Of a stretch of DNA of 64,000 nucleotides, positions 52,097-61,037 are shown piece by piece. The stretch comes from Armatimonadota bacterium (lineage in GTDB: Bacteria > Sysuimicrobiota > Sysuimicrobiia > Sysuimicrobiales > Sysuimicrobiaceae): contig JAVKGW010000002.1 of assembly GCA_031460175.1 (NCBI GenBank), positions 124,001 through 188,000 on the forward strand, read 5' to 3'. The position numbers and the translations under genes are program-made. Below the pieces are notes generated by a model that was not told the DNA's origin, did not search any database, and worked only from the letters and a program-made list of their open reading frames with translations. Each line of letters begins with the position of its first letter. Position 1 is the stretch's first letter.

Positions 52097-52881
52097 AGCC
52101 CTCCCGGGATCGCGGGAGTCTGGAAAGTGCCCGAAACACCGGGGGACACCTACAGGTGTACGACCTCCACGCCTCCTACGGGCCCGTGCAGGCCCTCCGG
52201 GGTGCCACCCTGGAATGCACCCCTGGGGAGCTCGTGGCCATCATCGGCCCCAATGGGGCCGGCAAGAGTACCCTGCTCCGGGCAATCCTGGGCCTTCTCC
52301 CCCATCGCGGGGATGTCCTGCTGGATGGCCGATCGCTTAGGGCGCTCTCCACGGAGGATCGGGTTCGGTGCGGTCTGGCCCTGGTCCCAGAACGCCGGCA
52401 GCTTTTCGACACCCTCAGCGTGCGGGACAACCTCCTGCTGAGCGGATTCGGACGGGGGCTTGCGCGGTCCCGGATGGAGGAGCGGCTGCGCCTGGTGTTC
52501 TCCCTATTCCCCGCGCTGGCCGAGCGTCCACGGGCCCCCGCCCGGTCCCTCTCCGGCGGACAGCAGCAGATGCTGGCCATCGGACGGGCCCTTATGGGGG
52601 AACCCCGCGTGCTCCTGATGGACGAGCCCCTCCTCGGACTCGCCCCCCTCATCGTCTCGGAATTGCTGGGGCTCCTGCGGAAGCTGTGCACTGAGGGGCT
52701 CTCCGTGGTCCTGGTGGAACAGAATGCCCGGGCGGCGCTCGCGGTGGCCGACCGGGCGTACGTCCTGGAACGGGGACGGATCGTCCGGAGCGGCTCCACC
52801 CGGGATCTGCGGTCAGACCCCACGGTGCAGAGCGCCTACCTGGGCGGTCCCATGGAGCCCGAGGCCACTCGGGGAAAGTGA
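52093..52881 (+). CDS. Liv-type ABC ATPase (LivF), aromatic regulon
   Basis: This 262-residue ATPase has Walker A IIGPNGAGKST, signature LSGGQQQMLAIGRAL, Walker B RVLLMDEPLLGLAP and the Q-loop segment LALVPERRQLFDTLSVRDN. The extra 20 or so N-terminal residues before VYDLHASYG are unusual for LivF. It is the last gene of the right arm and ends one base before the convergent LivF of the second importer. Confidence 0.9.
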   Translation: MKPSRDRGSLESARNTGGHLQVYDLHASYGPVQALRGATLECTPGELVAIIGPNGAGKSTLLRAILGLLPHRGDVLLDGRSLRALSTEDRVRCGLALVPERRQLFDTLSVRDNLLLSGFGRGLARSRMEERLRLVFSLFPALAERPRAPARSLSGGQQQMLAIGRALMGEPRVLLMDEPLLGLAPLIVSELLGLLRKLCTEGLSVVLVEQNARAALAVADRAYVLERGRIVRSGSTRDLRSDPTVQSAYLGGPMEPEATRGK

Positions 52882-52882
52882 G

Positions 52883-53599
52883 CTAACGCGGGGATCGCCG
52901 CACGCCCAGTGCGCGGATCAGGCGCTCGGGTTCGCGGGAGATCTCCTCCTGGGTGCCGAGGGGATGGATGCGTCCGCCCTCTAGGAGAAGCCCGCGGTGC
53001 AGAACCCGGAGGGCCGAGCCCACCCGCTGCTCCGCCAGCAGCACCCCCACCCCCTCCTGGGCGAGGTGGGTGAGCACCTCCAGGACCCGCTGGACCATCC
53101 CGGGCATCAGCCCTTCCAGGGGCTCGTCCAGGAGGAGCAGGATCGGGCGGAGGCAGAGGGCGCGGGCGATGGCCACCATCTGCTGTTCGCCGCCAGACAG
53201 TCTTCCCGCAGGCTGATCCCACCGTTCCCGCAGGACGGGGAACAGCTCCAGCACCCACGCCAGGGCCTCCCCCTCCGAACCCCGAACCCGCAGCCCCATC
53301 CGCAGGTTCTCGCCCACCGTCAGCTCGGGGAAAAGCCGACGACCCTGCGGGACGTACCCGATGCCGAGCCGGGGGATCTCATGAGGGGCAAGTCCCGTGA
53401 GCTCCACGCCGTCCAGCCGGACGCGACCCTGCACGGGCCGCACCAGTCCCATGATGGCCCGCAGCAGGGTGGTCTTGCCCGCGCCGTTGCGGCCGAGGAG
53501 TCCCACCACCTCCCCGGAACCCACCTCCAGGGAGACTCCCCGCAGGACCGGCGCACCCCCGTATCCGCAGACCAGCCCCTCCACGCGCAGGGTTCTCAT
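52883..53599 (-). CDS. Liv-type ABC ATPase (LivF), second importer
   Basis: This 238-residue ATPase has Walker A LLGRNGAGKTT, the Q-loop stretch IGYVPQGRRLFPELTVGEN, signature LSGGEQQMVAIARAL and Walker B LLLLDEPLEGLMP. Its start overlaps the LivG gene stop. It is the last gene of a leftward operon that also encodes LivG, LivM, LivH and a binding protein. Confidence 0.92.
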   Translation of the reverse strand: MRTLRVEGLVCGYGGAPVLRGVSLEVGSGEVVGLLGRNGAGKTTLLRAIMGLVRPVQGRVRLDGVELTGLAPHEIPRLGIGYVPQGRRLFPELTVGENLRMGLRVRGSEGEALAWVLELFPVLRERWDQPAGRLSGGEQQMVAIARALCLRPILLLLDEPLEGLMPGMVQRVLEVLTHLAQEGVGVLLAEQRVGSALRVLHRGLLLEGGRIHPLGTQEEISREPERLIRALGVRRSPR

Positions 53600-54339
53600 C
53601 CCCCCGCTCCCAGGTACACCCGCTGCACCGCGGGCTCCTCTTCCACCTCCCTGGGGGTCCCCTCAAAGAGGATGCGGCCTCGGTCCATGACCGTTATCCG
53701 GTGCGCGAGTTCCAGCACCACGGGGAGGTTGTGCTCGATGAGGAGGACGGTGGTGGTTTGGGCCACCCGACGGATCAAGGCGATCCAGTTGTCGATCTCC
53801 TCGGGGCTCAGGCCCTGCGTGGGCTCGTCGAGCACCAAAAGGCGCGGCCGGAGGGCGAGCGCCATGGCCAGCTCCAGGAGCCGCTGGTGGCCGTACGGGA
53901 GGGCCCCCGCGCGCTCCTCCCGCAGATCTCCCAGCCCCACCGCATCCAGCACCGCGCGAACCCGGATCCTCAAAGCCTCCTCCTGCGGTCGCAGGAAGTC
54001 GAGGGGGCGGCGGAGCTCGGTCCGCTGGAGGGCGAGCAGGACGTTCTCGAACACCGACAGGCCCCGCAGCACCGAGGGGATCTGCAGGGTGCACACGATG
54101 CCCATCCGCACGCGGCGGTGGGGGGGGAGGAAGGTGATCTCCTCCCCCTCGAAGTACACGCGGCCAGAGGTGGGGCGCAATCGGCCGGTGAGGAGGTTCG
54201 CGAGGGTGGTCTTGCCTGCGCCGTTCGGGCCGATGAGGCCCCGGATCTCTGCCACCTCCACCCGGAAGTCCACATCGTCCACGGCCACGATCCCCCCAAA
54301 GGTGCGCCGGACCTTAACCGCCTCCACCATCGGCCTCAC
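53596..54339 (-). CDS. Liv-type ABC ATPase (LivG), second importer
   Basis: This 247-residue ATPase has Walker A LIGPNGAGKTT, an atypical signature LPYGHQRLLELAMAL that is usual in LivG, Walker B LLVLDEPTQGLSPEE and the H-loop LLIEHNLPVV. The start is taken as GTG 54339 because it overlaps the LivM stop (GTGA) like its neighbours; ATG at 54330 is an alternative. Confidence 0.9.
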   Translation of the reverse strand: MRPMVEAVKVRRTFGGIVAVDDVDFRVEVAEIRGLIGPNGAGKTTLANLLTGRLRPTSGRVYFEGEEITFLPPHRRVRMGIVCTLQIPSVLRGLSVFENVLLALQRTELRRPLDFLRPQEEALRIRVRAVLDAVGLGDLREERAGALPYGHQRLLELAMALALRPRLLVLDEPTQGLSPEEIDNWIALIRRVAQTTTVLLIEHNLPVVLELAHRITVMDRGRILFEGTPREVEEEPAVQRVYLGAGG

Positions 54340-55256
54340 GGGAGCCACCGCCACCTCCGATCCCGTAGGCTCCCCAGGATCCCCTGAGGGAAGGCCCGGA
54401 TGAGGAGGACGAGGGCGATCCCCACGACCACGAGATACGCGTTCAGAAGGCCGCTCGCCGCCTCCACCGTGTACGTCACGAGGGCTACGCCCAGCAGCGG
54501 CCCCAGGGTGGTGCCCGCCCCGCCCACCAGGACCCACAGCAAGGGGTACACGGAGTACAGGACGGAGGCGAAGGCGTTCCCCACGTAGGCGAACAGCAGG
54601 GCATAGGCGGCCCCCGCGGCTCCGGAGAGGGCGCCGGAGAGGAGATGCGCCGTCCACCGGTAGAGGAAGGGATCGTATCCCAGCAGGTGTGTGCGCTCCT
54701 CGTGCTCCCGCAGTCCCATCAATACCCGGCCGAAGGGTGATCGCACGAGCCACAGGGTGCCGAGAAGCGCGCTCCCGAACAGCAGCAGGGCGAGGTTGTA
54801 GCGGAGGGGAGGAGGGACCTGGACGGGGAGGGTAAGGCCCTGGTCGGCCCAGGTGATCCGGTTGAAGTACAGGGTCAGGAGATACCCCGTCTGTCCGAAC
54901 AGCAGGGTCACGATGGAGAAGGCTAGCCCCGCGGTGCGGAGGGCGGGAATTCCCAGCAGGGCCGCGACCGCCATGCTCCCGAGCATGCCCACGAAGAACG
55001 CCCCTACGGCATCTAGACCCAGGTAGTACACGGGGAGCCCGGCGCCGTACAGACCGGCGGCGAAATAGAGGGCGTGCCCGAGGCTCAATAGACCCGTATA
55101 GCCCAGTAGGAGGTTGTAGGCCACGGCGTACGTGCCGAACAGGAGGATCCGGGTCACGACGCCGTGGTGGTACGGAGGCAGGAGGAACTGCAGCACGCCC
55201 AGGCCCACCAGGACCCCGAGGTGCAGGCCCCAGACCCGGCGCGCCTGCACCCTCAT
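54336..55256 (-). CDS. Liv-type ABC permease (LivM), second importer
   Basis: This 306-residue membrane protein has eight or more helices. The LivM signature GYTGLLSLGHALYFAAGLYG lies near residue 52 and the cytoplasmic loop RVLMGLREHEERTHLLGYD near residue 180. The ATG at 55256 is coupled to the LivH stop. Unlike in the neighbouring importer, permease and ATPase are separate genes here. Confidence 0.9.
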   Translation of the reverse strand: MRVQARRVWGLHLGVLVGLGVLQFLLPPYHHGVVTRILLFGTYAVAYNLLLGYTGLLSLGHALYFAAGLYGAGLPVYYLGLDAVGAFFVGMLGSMAVAALLGIPALRTAGLAFSIVTLLFGQTGYLLTLYFNRITWADQGLTLPVQVPPPLRYNLALLLFGSALLGTLWLVRSPFGRVLMGLREHEERTHLLGYDPFLYRWTAHLLSGALSGAAGAAYALLFAYVGNAFASVLYSVYPLLWVLVGGAGTTLGPLLGVALVTYTVEAASGLLNAYLVVVGIALVLLIRAFPQGILGSLRDRRWRWLP

Positions 55257-56119
55257 CCCGCCCGCTCGTCCCACAGCCCTCCCCGCCGCACCACCAGGAC
55301 CAAGGCCACCACCAGGGTGGCGAGGATGCGGGCGAGGGTGGGGGTGAAGAACAAGGAGATGAACCCGTCCATCCACCCGACGAGGAGGCTCGCGACCACC
55401 GTTCCCCCGAGACTCCCCAGCCCTCCCAGGATGACCACCACGAAGGAGAGCAGCAGGACATCGAGACCCATGAGGTAGTGGGCCTGTTGCACGGGCACCA
55501 CCAGAACTCCCGCCACCGCGGCCAGCCCTGCACCGAGGGCGAACACCGTGGTGTACACCCGCTCCACCGGAACGCCCAAAGCAACCGCCATCTCCGGATC
55601 CTGCCGGGTGGCCCGCATCACCAATCCCAGATCCGTGCCCCGCAGCAGGACGCCCAGAGCGGAGAGGAGGGCCGCGGACAGGCCCGCGATGGCCAGCTTG
55701 TAACCGGAGTACCCAAACCACGGGAACTCCACGGTGCCCCCGAAGGGCGCGGCGATCCCTCGGGCTTCGGGACCGTACAGCAGGAGGGTCAGCTGCTGGA
55801 GCACGTAGAGCACCCCCAGGGTGGCCACCACGGTGGGTTGGGCCGCGTAGCGGAGGGGGCGGAGCACCAGCCGATCCACCCCGACGGCCAGGGCCATCAC
55901 TGCAGCCGGCGCGAGCAGCAGGGCCAACGGGAAACTTCCCGTGACCGTGACGACCGCCCACGCGAGCACGGCGCCCAGCATGAAGAACTCGCCGTGGGCC
56001 ACGTTCACGATGCGCAGGATCCCAAAGCTCAGGGAGAAGCCCACCGCGGTGAGGGCCAGCAGGAGCCCGTTCGTGGTCCCGTCCAGGAGGGCGAGGGCAA
56101 GGGGCCCTGGAAAGGGCAT
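55253..56119 (-). CDS. Liv-type ABC permease (LivH), second importer
   Basis: This 288-residue permease has eight helices. The N-terminal LivH signature FGILRIVNVAHGEFFMLGAV lies near residue 32 and the EAA-like loop GLVMRATRQDPEMAVALGV near residue 180. The ATG at 56119 lies eight bases after the binding-protein stop. The transported solute is not predictable from the permease. Confidence 0.9.
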   Translation of the reverse strand: MPFPGPLALALLDGTTNGLLLALTAVGFSLSFGILRIVNVAHGEFFMLGAVLAWAVVTVTGSFPLALLLAPAAVMALAVGVDRLVLRPLRYAAQPTVVATLGVLYVLQQLTLLLYGPEARGIAAPFGGTVEFPWFGYSGYKLAIAGLSAALLSALGVLLRGTDLGLVMRATRQDPEMAVALGVPVERVYTTVFALGAGLAAVAGVLVVPVQQAHYLMGLDVLLLSFVVVILGGLGSLGGTVVASLLVGWMDGFISLFFTPTLARILATLVVALVLVVRRGGLWDERAG

Positions 56120-56127
56120 GCGGGGAG

Positions 56128-57417
56128 CTACAGGGACTGCCTGCGGTAGTCCGCCTCCGGCGGGTACAGGCTGTCCTCGATGCGGGTCCGGTGCACCACC
56201 CGCAGCTTCCGGCCCTCCACCCGGGAGATGAACTGCTGTCCGAAGGCCTGATGGATCTGGCCCACGAACCGCTTGGGCCCCTGCGGGTGGCCGAGCCCCT
56301 CCTCGAATCGCTCCGTGGCCTCCAGGGTTTCGATGAAGGCGCGGTAGTCCCGGAGGTTCCGGTTGCGGTAGCCGCTGCGCTCCACGATCTCTTTGATGAC
56401 GAACAGGGTCTCCCACACTCCGAACATGTGGGAGTAGGTGGAGACGTCCCGGGGATCCGTTTTGCTGGCACCGTTGGCATCCACCCCCACCGCCTCCCGG
56501 AACGCCCGCTCCCAGGGGGTGTCGTACTGCCCCGCGTAACGGGGAAGGGCCTCCCAGAAGTAGGTGCCCTCCAGGAACTCCAGGCCTGGGCTCGCGAGGT
56601 CCACCCCCTCCAGGGAATCGATGAAGCCGAAGAACTGCGGTCGGCGTCGGCCGAAGTACTCCCCCATCTCCCGGACGAAGGTGAGCACCGCGGGCCCCAC
56701 CATCACGTGGTAGACCACCTCCACATTGCGGGGAATCCTGGGGAAGTACTTCGTGAAGCTGGTCTCCGTGGGGGGAATGGGCACCAGCGCCACGATCTCC
56801 GCGCCCAGGCGGCGGGCGGCCGCGGTGAAGAAGTCCCGATGGTCGTAGCCGAAGGCGTAGTCCGGAAAGATCATGGCGATGCGCCGGCCGAGGTTCCTGA
56901 CGATCCAGGGAGCCACCGCGGTCACCTGGGATCGCACATCCGTGATTCCGGGTTGAAAGGTCCACCGGTTGAGCCTCCCGCTGGGCACGTGGTAACCCTC
57001 GCTCACCACCAGGTACGGGATCTTCAGCTCCGCGGCCCGGGGAGCAGATGCCACCACCACGTTGGAGAACAGGGTGCCGAAGATGAAGTCCACCCGGTGC
57101 TGCAGGGCGAGCTTCTCCACCACCTCGATCCCGCGCTTGGGATCCGTACCGTCGTCCTCCACCACCAGCTGCACGGGCCGACCTCCGATGCCTCCCCGGG
57201 CGTTCAGGGTCCGCACCGCGGCCCGGGCGGTGCGTTCATACCACTTCCCGTACACGGCCCCGATCCCCGTGCGGTGGGCCTGCAGTCCTACCCGGAGCGG
57301 GGGTTGCCCAGCGGTTCCCGCGTACGCGTACGGCGCGAGCAGGCGGAAGGCGCTCGCCCCCACAAGCGCCCCTACGGTCCTAAGCATCTCCCGTCGGGTC
57401 AGCAACTGGGCGGACAT
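56128..57417 (-). CDS. ABC substrate-binding protein, second importer
   Basis: This 429-residue periplasmic-type binding protein of the Leu/Ile/Val-binding family has a twin-arginine-like signal (TRREMLRTVGALVGASAF). Family features include LNARGGIGGRPVQLVVEDDG, a nucleotide-like DPKRGIEVVEKL segment and WIVRNLGRRIAMIFPDYAFG. Ligands of this family range from branched-chain amino acids to amides and aromatics. The start at 57417 follows GGAGGTGG; a codon three positions earlier is a weaker option. A TACAAT lies about 20 bases upstream, without a clear -35. Confidence 0.87.
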   Translation of the reverse strand: MSAQLLTRREMLRTVGALVGASAFRLLAPYAYAGTAGQPPLRVGLQAHRTGIGAVYGKWYERTARAAVRTLNARGGIGGRPVQLVVEDDGTDPKRGIEVVEKLALQHRVDFIFGTLFSNVVVASAPRAAELKIPYLVVSEGYHVPSGRLNRWTFQPGITDVRSQVTAVAPWIVRNLGRRIAMIFPDYAFGYDHRDFFTAAARRLGAEIVALVPIPPTETSFTKYFPRIPRNVEVVYHVMVGPAVLTFVREMGEYFGRRRPQFFGFIDSLEGVDLASPGLEFLEGTYFWEALPRYAGQYDTPWERAFREAVGVDANGASKTDPRDVSTYSHMFGVWETLFVIKEIVERSGYRNRNLRDYRAFIETLEATERFEEGLGHPQGPKRFVGQIHQAFGQQFISRVEGRKLRVVHRTRIEDSLYPPEADYRRQSL

Positions 57418-57481
57418 GCAGACCACCTCCGCCTGTTTATTGTAGAAATCCCGTGTGGGGCCGTGCGGGACGGATCTCCGT

Positions 57482-59404
57482 TTACCCGGCCTCCGGCTTG
57501 GGCCGCAGGCTCGGAAGGGGTGGAGCCACAGGCCTCACGGGCTCCGGAGCCGCTTGAGGAGCCGGCGGAGACGGAGGGGTGGATACGGGCTCCAGGGGTT
57601 GCCCGCTCACCAGGCGATCCAGCTCTTCCGCGTCCAGGGTCTCCTTCTCCAGCAAGGTGCGGGCGATGCGCTCCAGCTTGTCCCGATGGGCCTCCAAGGT
57701 CGAGCGGGCCCGGGTGTAGCACTCGTCGATGATGCGCCGCACCTCCTTGTCGATCTCGTAGGCCACCTCCTCGCTGTAGTTCCGGCTCTCCACCAGGTCG
57801 CGCCCCAGGAAGATGGGACCGTGGCGCTTGCCGAAGGACATGGGGCCCAGCTTCTCCGACATCCCGTACTCCGTGACCATGCGGCGGGCCATGTCCGTGG
57901 CCTGTTCGAAGTCGTTCTCCGCCCCGGTGGTGATCTCCCCGAACACGAGCTCCTCCGCCACCCGGCCGCCCATGGCCACGGTGATCTCGTCCAGGAGCTC
58001 CGCCCGGGTGCGGGTGTACCGGTCCTCCGGTGGCATCCCCATCACGTAGCCCAGGGCCATGCCCCGGGAGACAATGGTGACCTTGCTGGGCGGATCCGCG
58101 TGCGGCAACAGCTTGCGGAGCAGGGCGTGCCCGGCCTCGTGGTAGGCCACCAGCTCCCGCTCCCGGGGGGAGAGCACCCGGCTGCGGCGCTGCGGTCCCG
58201 CGATGACCCGCTCGATGGCCTCGTCGAACTCCGCCATGGTGATCCTGCGCTTGTTGCGGCGTGCGGCCAGCAGCGCCGCCTCGTTCACGAGATTCGCGAG
58301 GTCCGCGCCGGAGAACCCCGGGGTGCGCTTGGCGAGCAGCTCCACGTTCACATCCTCGGCGAGAGGCTTGCCCCGCAGGTGGACCTCCAGGATGGCCCTG
58401 CGCCCCTTGGTGTCCGGGTTGTCCACCACGATACGGCGGTCAAAGCGGCCCGGACGCAGGAGGGCGGGATCCAGGATGTCGGGCCGGTTGGTGGCCGCGA
58501 TGACCACGATGCCCGCGTTGGGGTCGAACCCGTCCATCTCCACCAGGAGCTGGTTCAGGGTCTGCTCCCGCTCATCGTGGCCGCCTCCGAGCCCAGCCCC
58601 CCGCTGCCGGCCCACCGCGTCGATCTCGTCGATGAACACCAGGCACGGCGCGCTCTTCTTGGCCTGGTCAAAGAGGTCCCGGACCCGGCTCGCCCCTACC
58701 CCGACGAACATCTCCACGAACTCCGAACCGGAAATGGAGTAGAAGGGGACTCCGGCCTCCCCGGCCACCGCCTTAGCCAGGAGGGTCTTGCCGGAACCCG
58801 GCGGCCCAACCAGGAGAACCCCTCGGGGGATCTTGGCGCCCAGGGCCTGAAACTTCTTGGGGTGCTTGAGGAACTCGATGATCTCCTGGAGCTCCTCCTT
58901 GGCCTCGTCCACGCCCGCCACGTCCTCGAAGGTCACCCGGGTCTTGGATTCGTGGTGGAGCCGGGCCCGGCTCTTCCCGAAGGACATGGCCTGGTTGCTG
59001 CCGGACTGGGCCTGCCGGATCATCAGAAACCACAGCCCGATGATCAGAAGCACGGGCAGGAAGCTGCCGAGGAGGTTGGGCCAGGGCGAGTTGCGGGCGG
59101 ACGCCTCGATGCGGAAGGGAATCCGCCGCTCCCGCAGCATCTTCTGGATCTCCGGAGTGGTCTCCCGGGAGTAGGTGGTGCGGAAGGGCTGTCCGTCCCG
59201 GGTGGTGCCGTAGATGGTGCTGGAATCCTCATTGAACACCACGGTGTCCCGAATCCGGCCCGCCTCCACCCAGCTCAGGAACTGACTGAAGTCCACCTGA
59301 TGCGAGGTCGTCCGGGTGCTCCGGTACATGGGCACCAGGACGAACAGCACCACGGTGATCACCAGGGACCAGATCACCAGACTGCGTAGGTACCGGTTCG
59401 CCAC
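57482..59404 (-). CDS. ftsH: ATP-dependent zinc metalloprotease FtsH
   Basis: This 640-residue membrane protease degrades damaged membrane and soluble proteins. Two N-terminal helices flank a short external domain. The AAA domain has Walker [14 protein letters not shown], Walker [13 protein letters not shown] and second region of homology [20 protein letters not shown]. The peptidase site is [10 protein letters not shown] (HEXXH). The tail is Pro-rich. It follows tilS by nine bases, an order common in Gram-positive bacteria, but without hpt between. Confidence 0.97.
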   Translation of the reverse strand: MANRYLRSLVIWSLVITVVLFVLVPMYRSTRTTSHQVDFSQFLSWVEAGRIRDTVVFNEDSSTIYGTTRDGQPFRTTYSRETTPEIQKMLRERRIPFRIEASARNSPWPNLLGSFLPVLLIIGLWFLMIRQAQSGSNQAMSFGKSRARLHHESKTRVTFEDVAGVDEAKEELQEIIEFLKHPKKFQALGAKIPRGVLLVGPPGSGKTLLAKAVAGEAGVPFYSISGSEFVEMFVGVGASRVRDLFDQAKKSAPCLVFIDEIDAVGRQRGAGLGGGHDEREQTLNQLLVEMDGFDPNAGIVVIAATNRPDILDPALLRPGRFDRRIVVDNPDTKGRRAILEVHLRGKPLAEDVNVELLAKRTPGFSGADLANLVNEAALLAARRNKRRITMAEFDEAIERVIAGPQRRSRVLSPRERELVAYHEAGHALLRKLLPHADPPSKVTIVSRGMALGYVMGMPPEDRYTRTRAELLDEITVAMGGRVAEELVFGEITTGAENDFEQATDMARRMVTEYGMSEKLGPMSFGKRHGPIFLGRDLVESRNYSEEVAYEIDKEVRRIIDECYTRARSTLEAHRDKLERIARTLLEKETLDAEELDRLVSGQPLEPVSTPPSPPAPQAAPEPVRPVAPPLPSLRPKPEAG

Positions 59405-59413
59405 GCTCTCCTC

Positions 59414-60865
59414 CTACCGGCCACCTCCGGCCGCCCCATTATAACACCCCGAGCCCCCGCCGCCCGCTTCGAGCCGCCACGCCCGCATCCGCAGGCATCT
59501 GCCCTCCCGGGGGGGAGGGAGGGCGGCCGCGCAGTAGCCGATCACCCAGAGGACCTCTCCATCCCGGGTAGCCACGATTCCCACCCCATCCCGCTCCCAC
59601 CGGGGAACCCCGGCCTCCGTAAGGACGTCCTGCACCTTGCGATGCCCCCCCCGGAGCCGGATCCGATCCCCGGGCCGGCGGTTGCGGAGGACCAACCCCC
59701 GCTCGCTCACCGCGGGGTCCAGTTCCACCTCCCACTCCCCCTGTACGGCCCCGGCTCCCTCCACCGGCTCGATCCTCGCCTCCACGAGAAGCCCAAGCTC
59801 CGTGCTGAGCACCTCTCCGGGCACCGGAAGCGGCACCTCCACGGGCGGACGAGATCCCGTGTCCCCCCGATCCACGATCAGCACCTCCCGGGCCACCCGG
59901 ACCCGCACCCCGTGCGGCAGGATGAACTCGTTCCCCGTCTCTCCCCGCAAGACCGCGCGACGGATCCGCTCCACGTGAACGAACGTGACATCTGCTCCGA
60001 TTCCGAGCTCCTCGACCAGTGCCCGGAGCAGCCGCCGCTGGAGGGCGGGGGCGAGTTCCTGGAAACCCAGGCGGTCCACCCGCAAGGCCCCTTCCCCTCT
60101 GCGGGCCACCAGGGTCTCCCGCAGGGTCTCCAGCTGTTCCTCCCACCACGCCTCCTCCGCCCGCACCATCTCCGCCAGATGCGCCAGGGCTTCCCGGATC
60201 CGCGGATTCTCCCTCTCCAGCAGGGGGAGGATGAGATGTCGGATCCGACTGCGCGGGCGCGCGAGGTCCGCGTTCGTCGGGTCCTCCCGCCAGGAGAGGC
60301 CGAGGGCGGAGAGGAAGGCCCGGAGCTCCTGGCGTCGGGTCCACAGCAAGGGCCGGACGACCGCGACCCCTGGCCGAAGGGGTCGGAGGGGCAGGATTCC
60401 CCCGAGCCCCGCCACGCCCGTACCCCGCACCAGCCGGAGGAGCACCGTCTCCGCCTGATCGTCCAGAGTGTGGCCCGTGGCCACCACGGAGGCACCGACG
60501 GCCTGCGCGATCTGGCCCAGGGCCTGATAGCGGGCCTCCCGGGCCCGGGATTCGAGGTTGGGGTCCTGTGGCTTGAGATCCGTCAGGCGCGCCAGGTGAA
60601 AGGGAACCCCGAGCTGCGCGCACAGGGCTTGGACGAAGGCCGCGTCCTCATCCGCCTCCGGGCGAAGGCCGTGGTGCACGTGGCCCACGGCGAGCTGCAG
60701 GCCCCAGAAGTCCGGAAAACGCCGCAGGATGTGAAGGAGGGCGGTGCTGTCGGCCCCACCGGAGCATGCCACCAGGATCCGCGCACCGGGTGGAAACAGG
60801 CGGTACTCCGTCACCGCTTCCTGGATGCGGGCGATCAGACGATCCACGGACACCGAAGACGCCAT
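59414..60865 (-). CDS. tilS: tRNA(Ile)-lysidine synthetase
   Basis: This 483-residue N-type ATP pyrophosphatase attaches lysine to C34 of tRNA-Ile(CAU), changing it from Met-like to Ile-reading. The PP-loop is ILVACSGGADSTALLHIL near residue 35. The motifs VGHVHHGLRPEADEDAAFV, ATGHTLDDQAETVLLRLVRG and the C-terminal RRPGDRIRLRGGHRKVQDV are all typical. The last 25 residues are Gly-rich and probably disordered. A tRNA with CAU anticodon lies just upstream on the same strand. Confidence 0.95.
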   Translation of the reverse strand: MASSVSVDRLIARIQEAVTEYRLFPPGARILVACSGGADSTALLHILRRFPDFWGLQLAVGHVHHGLRPEADEDAAFVQALCAQLGVPFHLARLTDLKPQDPNLESRAREARYQALGQIAQAVGASVVATGHTLDDQAETVLLRLVRGTGVAGLGGILPLRPLRPGVAVVRPLLWTRRQELRAFLSALGLSWREDPTNADLARPRSRIRHLILPLLERENPRIREALAHLAEMVRAEEAWWEEQLETLRETLVARRGEGALRVDRLGFQELAPALQRRLLRALVEELGIGADVTFVHVERIRRAVLRGETGNEFILPHGVRVRVAREVLIVDRGDTGSRPPVEVPLPVPGEVLSTELGLLVEARIEPVEGAGAVQGEWEVELDPAVSERGLVLRNRRPGDRIRLRGGHRKVQDVLTEAGVPRWERDGVGIVATRDGEVLWVIGYCAAALPPPREGRCLRMRAWRLEAGGGGSGCYNGAAGGGR

Positions 60866-60908
60866 TTCCGGGGTTCACGGTCCGCGCGAAACCGCGCGTC
60901 TTTGCCGT

Positions 60909-60984
60909 TGGTGGCGGCGGTGGGACTCGAACCCACGACACCGCGGGTATGAGCCGCGTGCTCTGACCTCTGAGCTACGCCGCC
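60909..60984 (-). tRNA. tRNA-Met (anticodon CAU, elongator type)
   Basis: The minus strand reads GGCGGCGTAGCTCAGAGGTC from the 5' end. It has a seven-base anticodon loop CTCATAC (anticodon CAT), a T arm GTGGGTTCGAGTCCCAC, a 3' acceptor strand CGCCGCC and an encoded ACCA end. All seven acceptor pairs form. The G1-C72 pair argues against initiator tRNA, and the loop ending and acceptor pairs 4 and 5 (G-C, not C-G) argue against tRNA-Ile(CAU). Confidence 0.92.
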
Positions 60985-61037
60985 CCCTTCTTTTTTATCA
61001 CCCTCCGCCCCGGGGAGGAAGCCAAGACCGGAAGGGA

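Noticed and set aside
60909-60984. tRNA-Ile(CAU), the TilS substrate, as identity of the CAU tRNA
   Set aside because: The acceptor stem and the anticodon loop ending CTCATAC fit elongator tRNA-Met better. It cannot be initiator because base 1 pairs with base 72.
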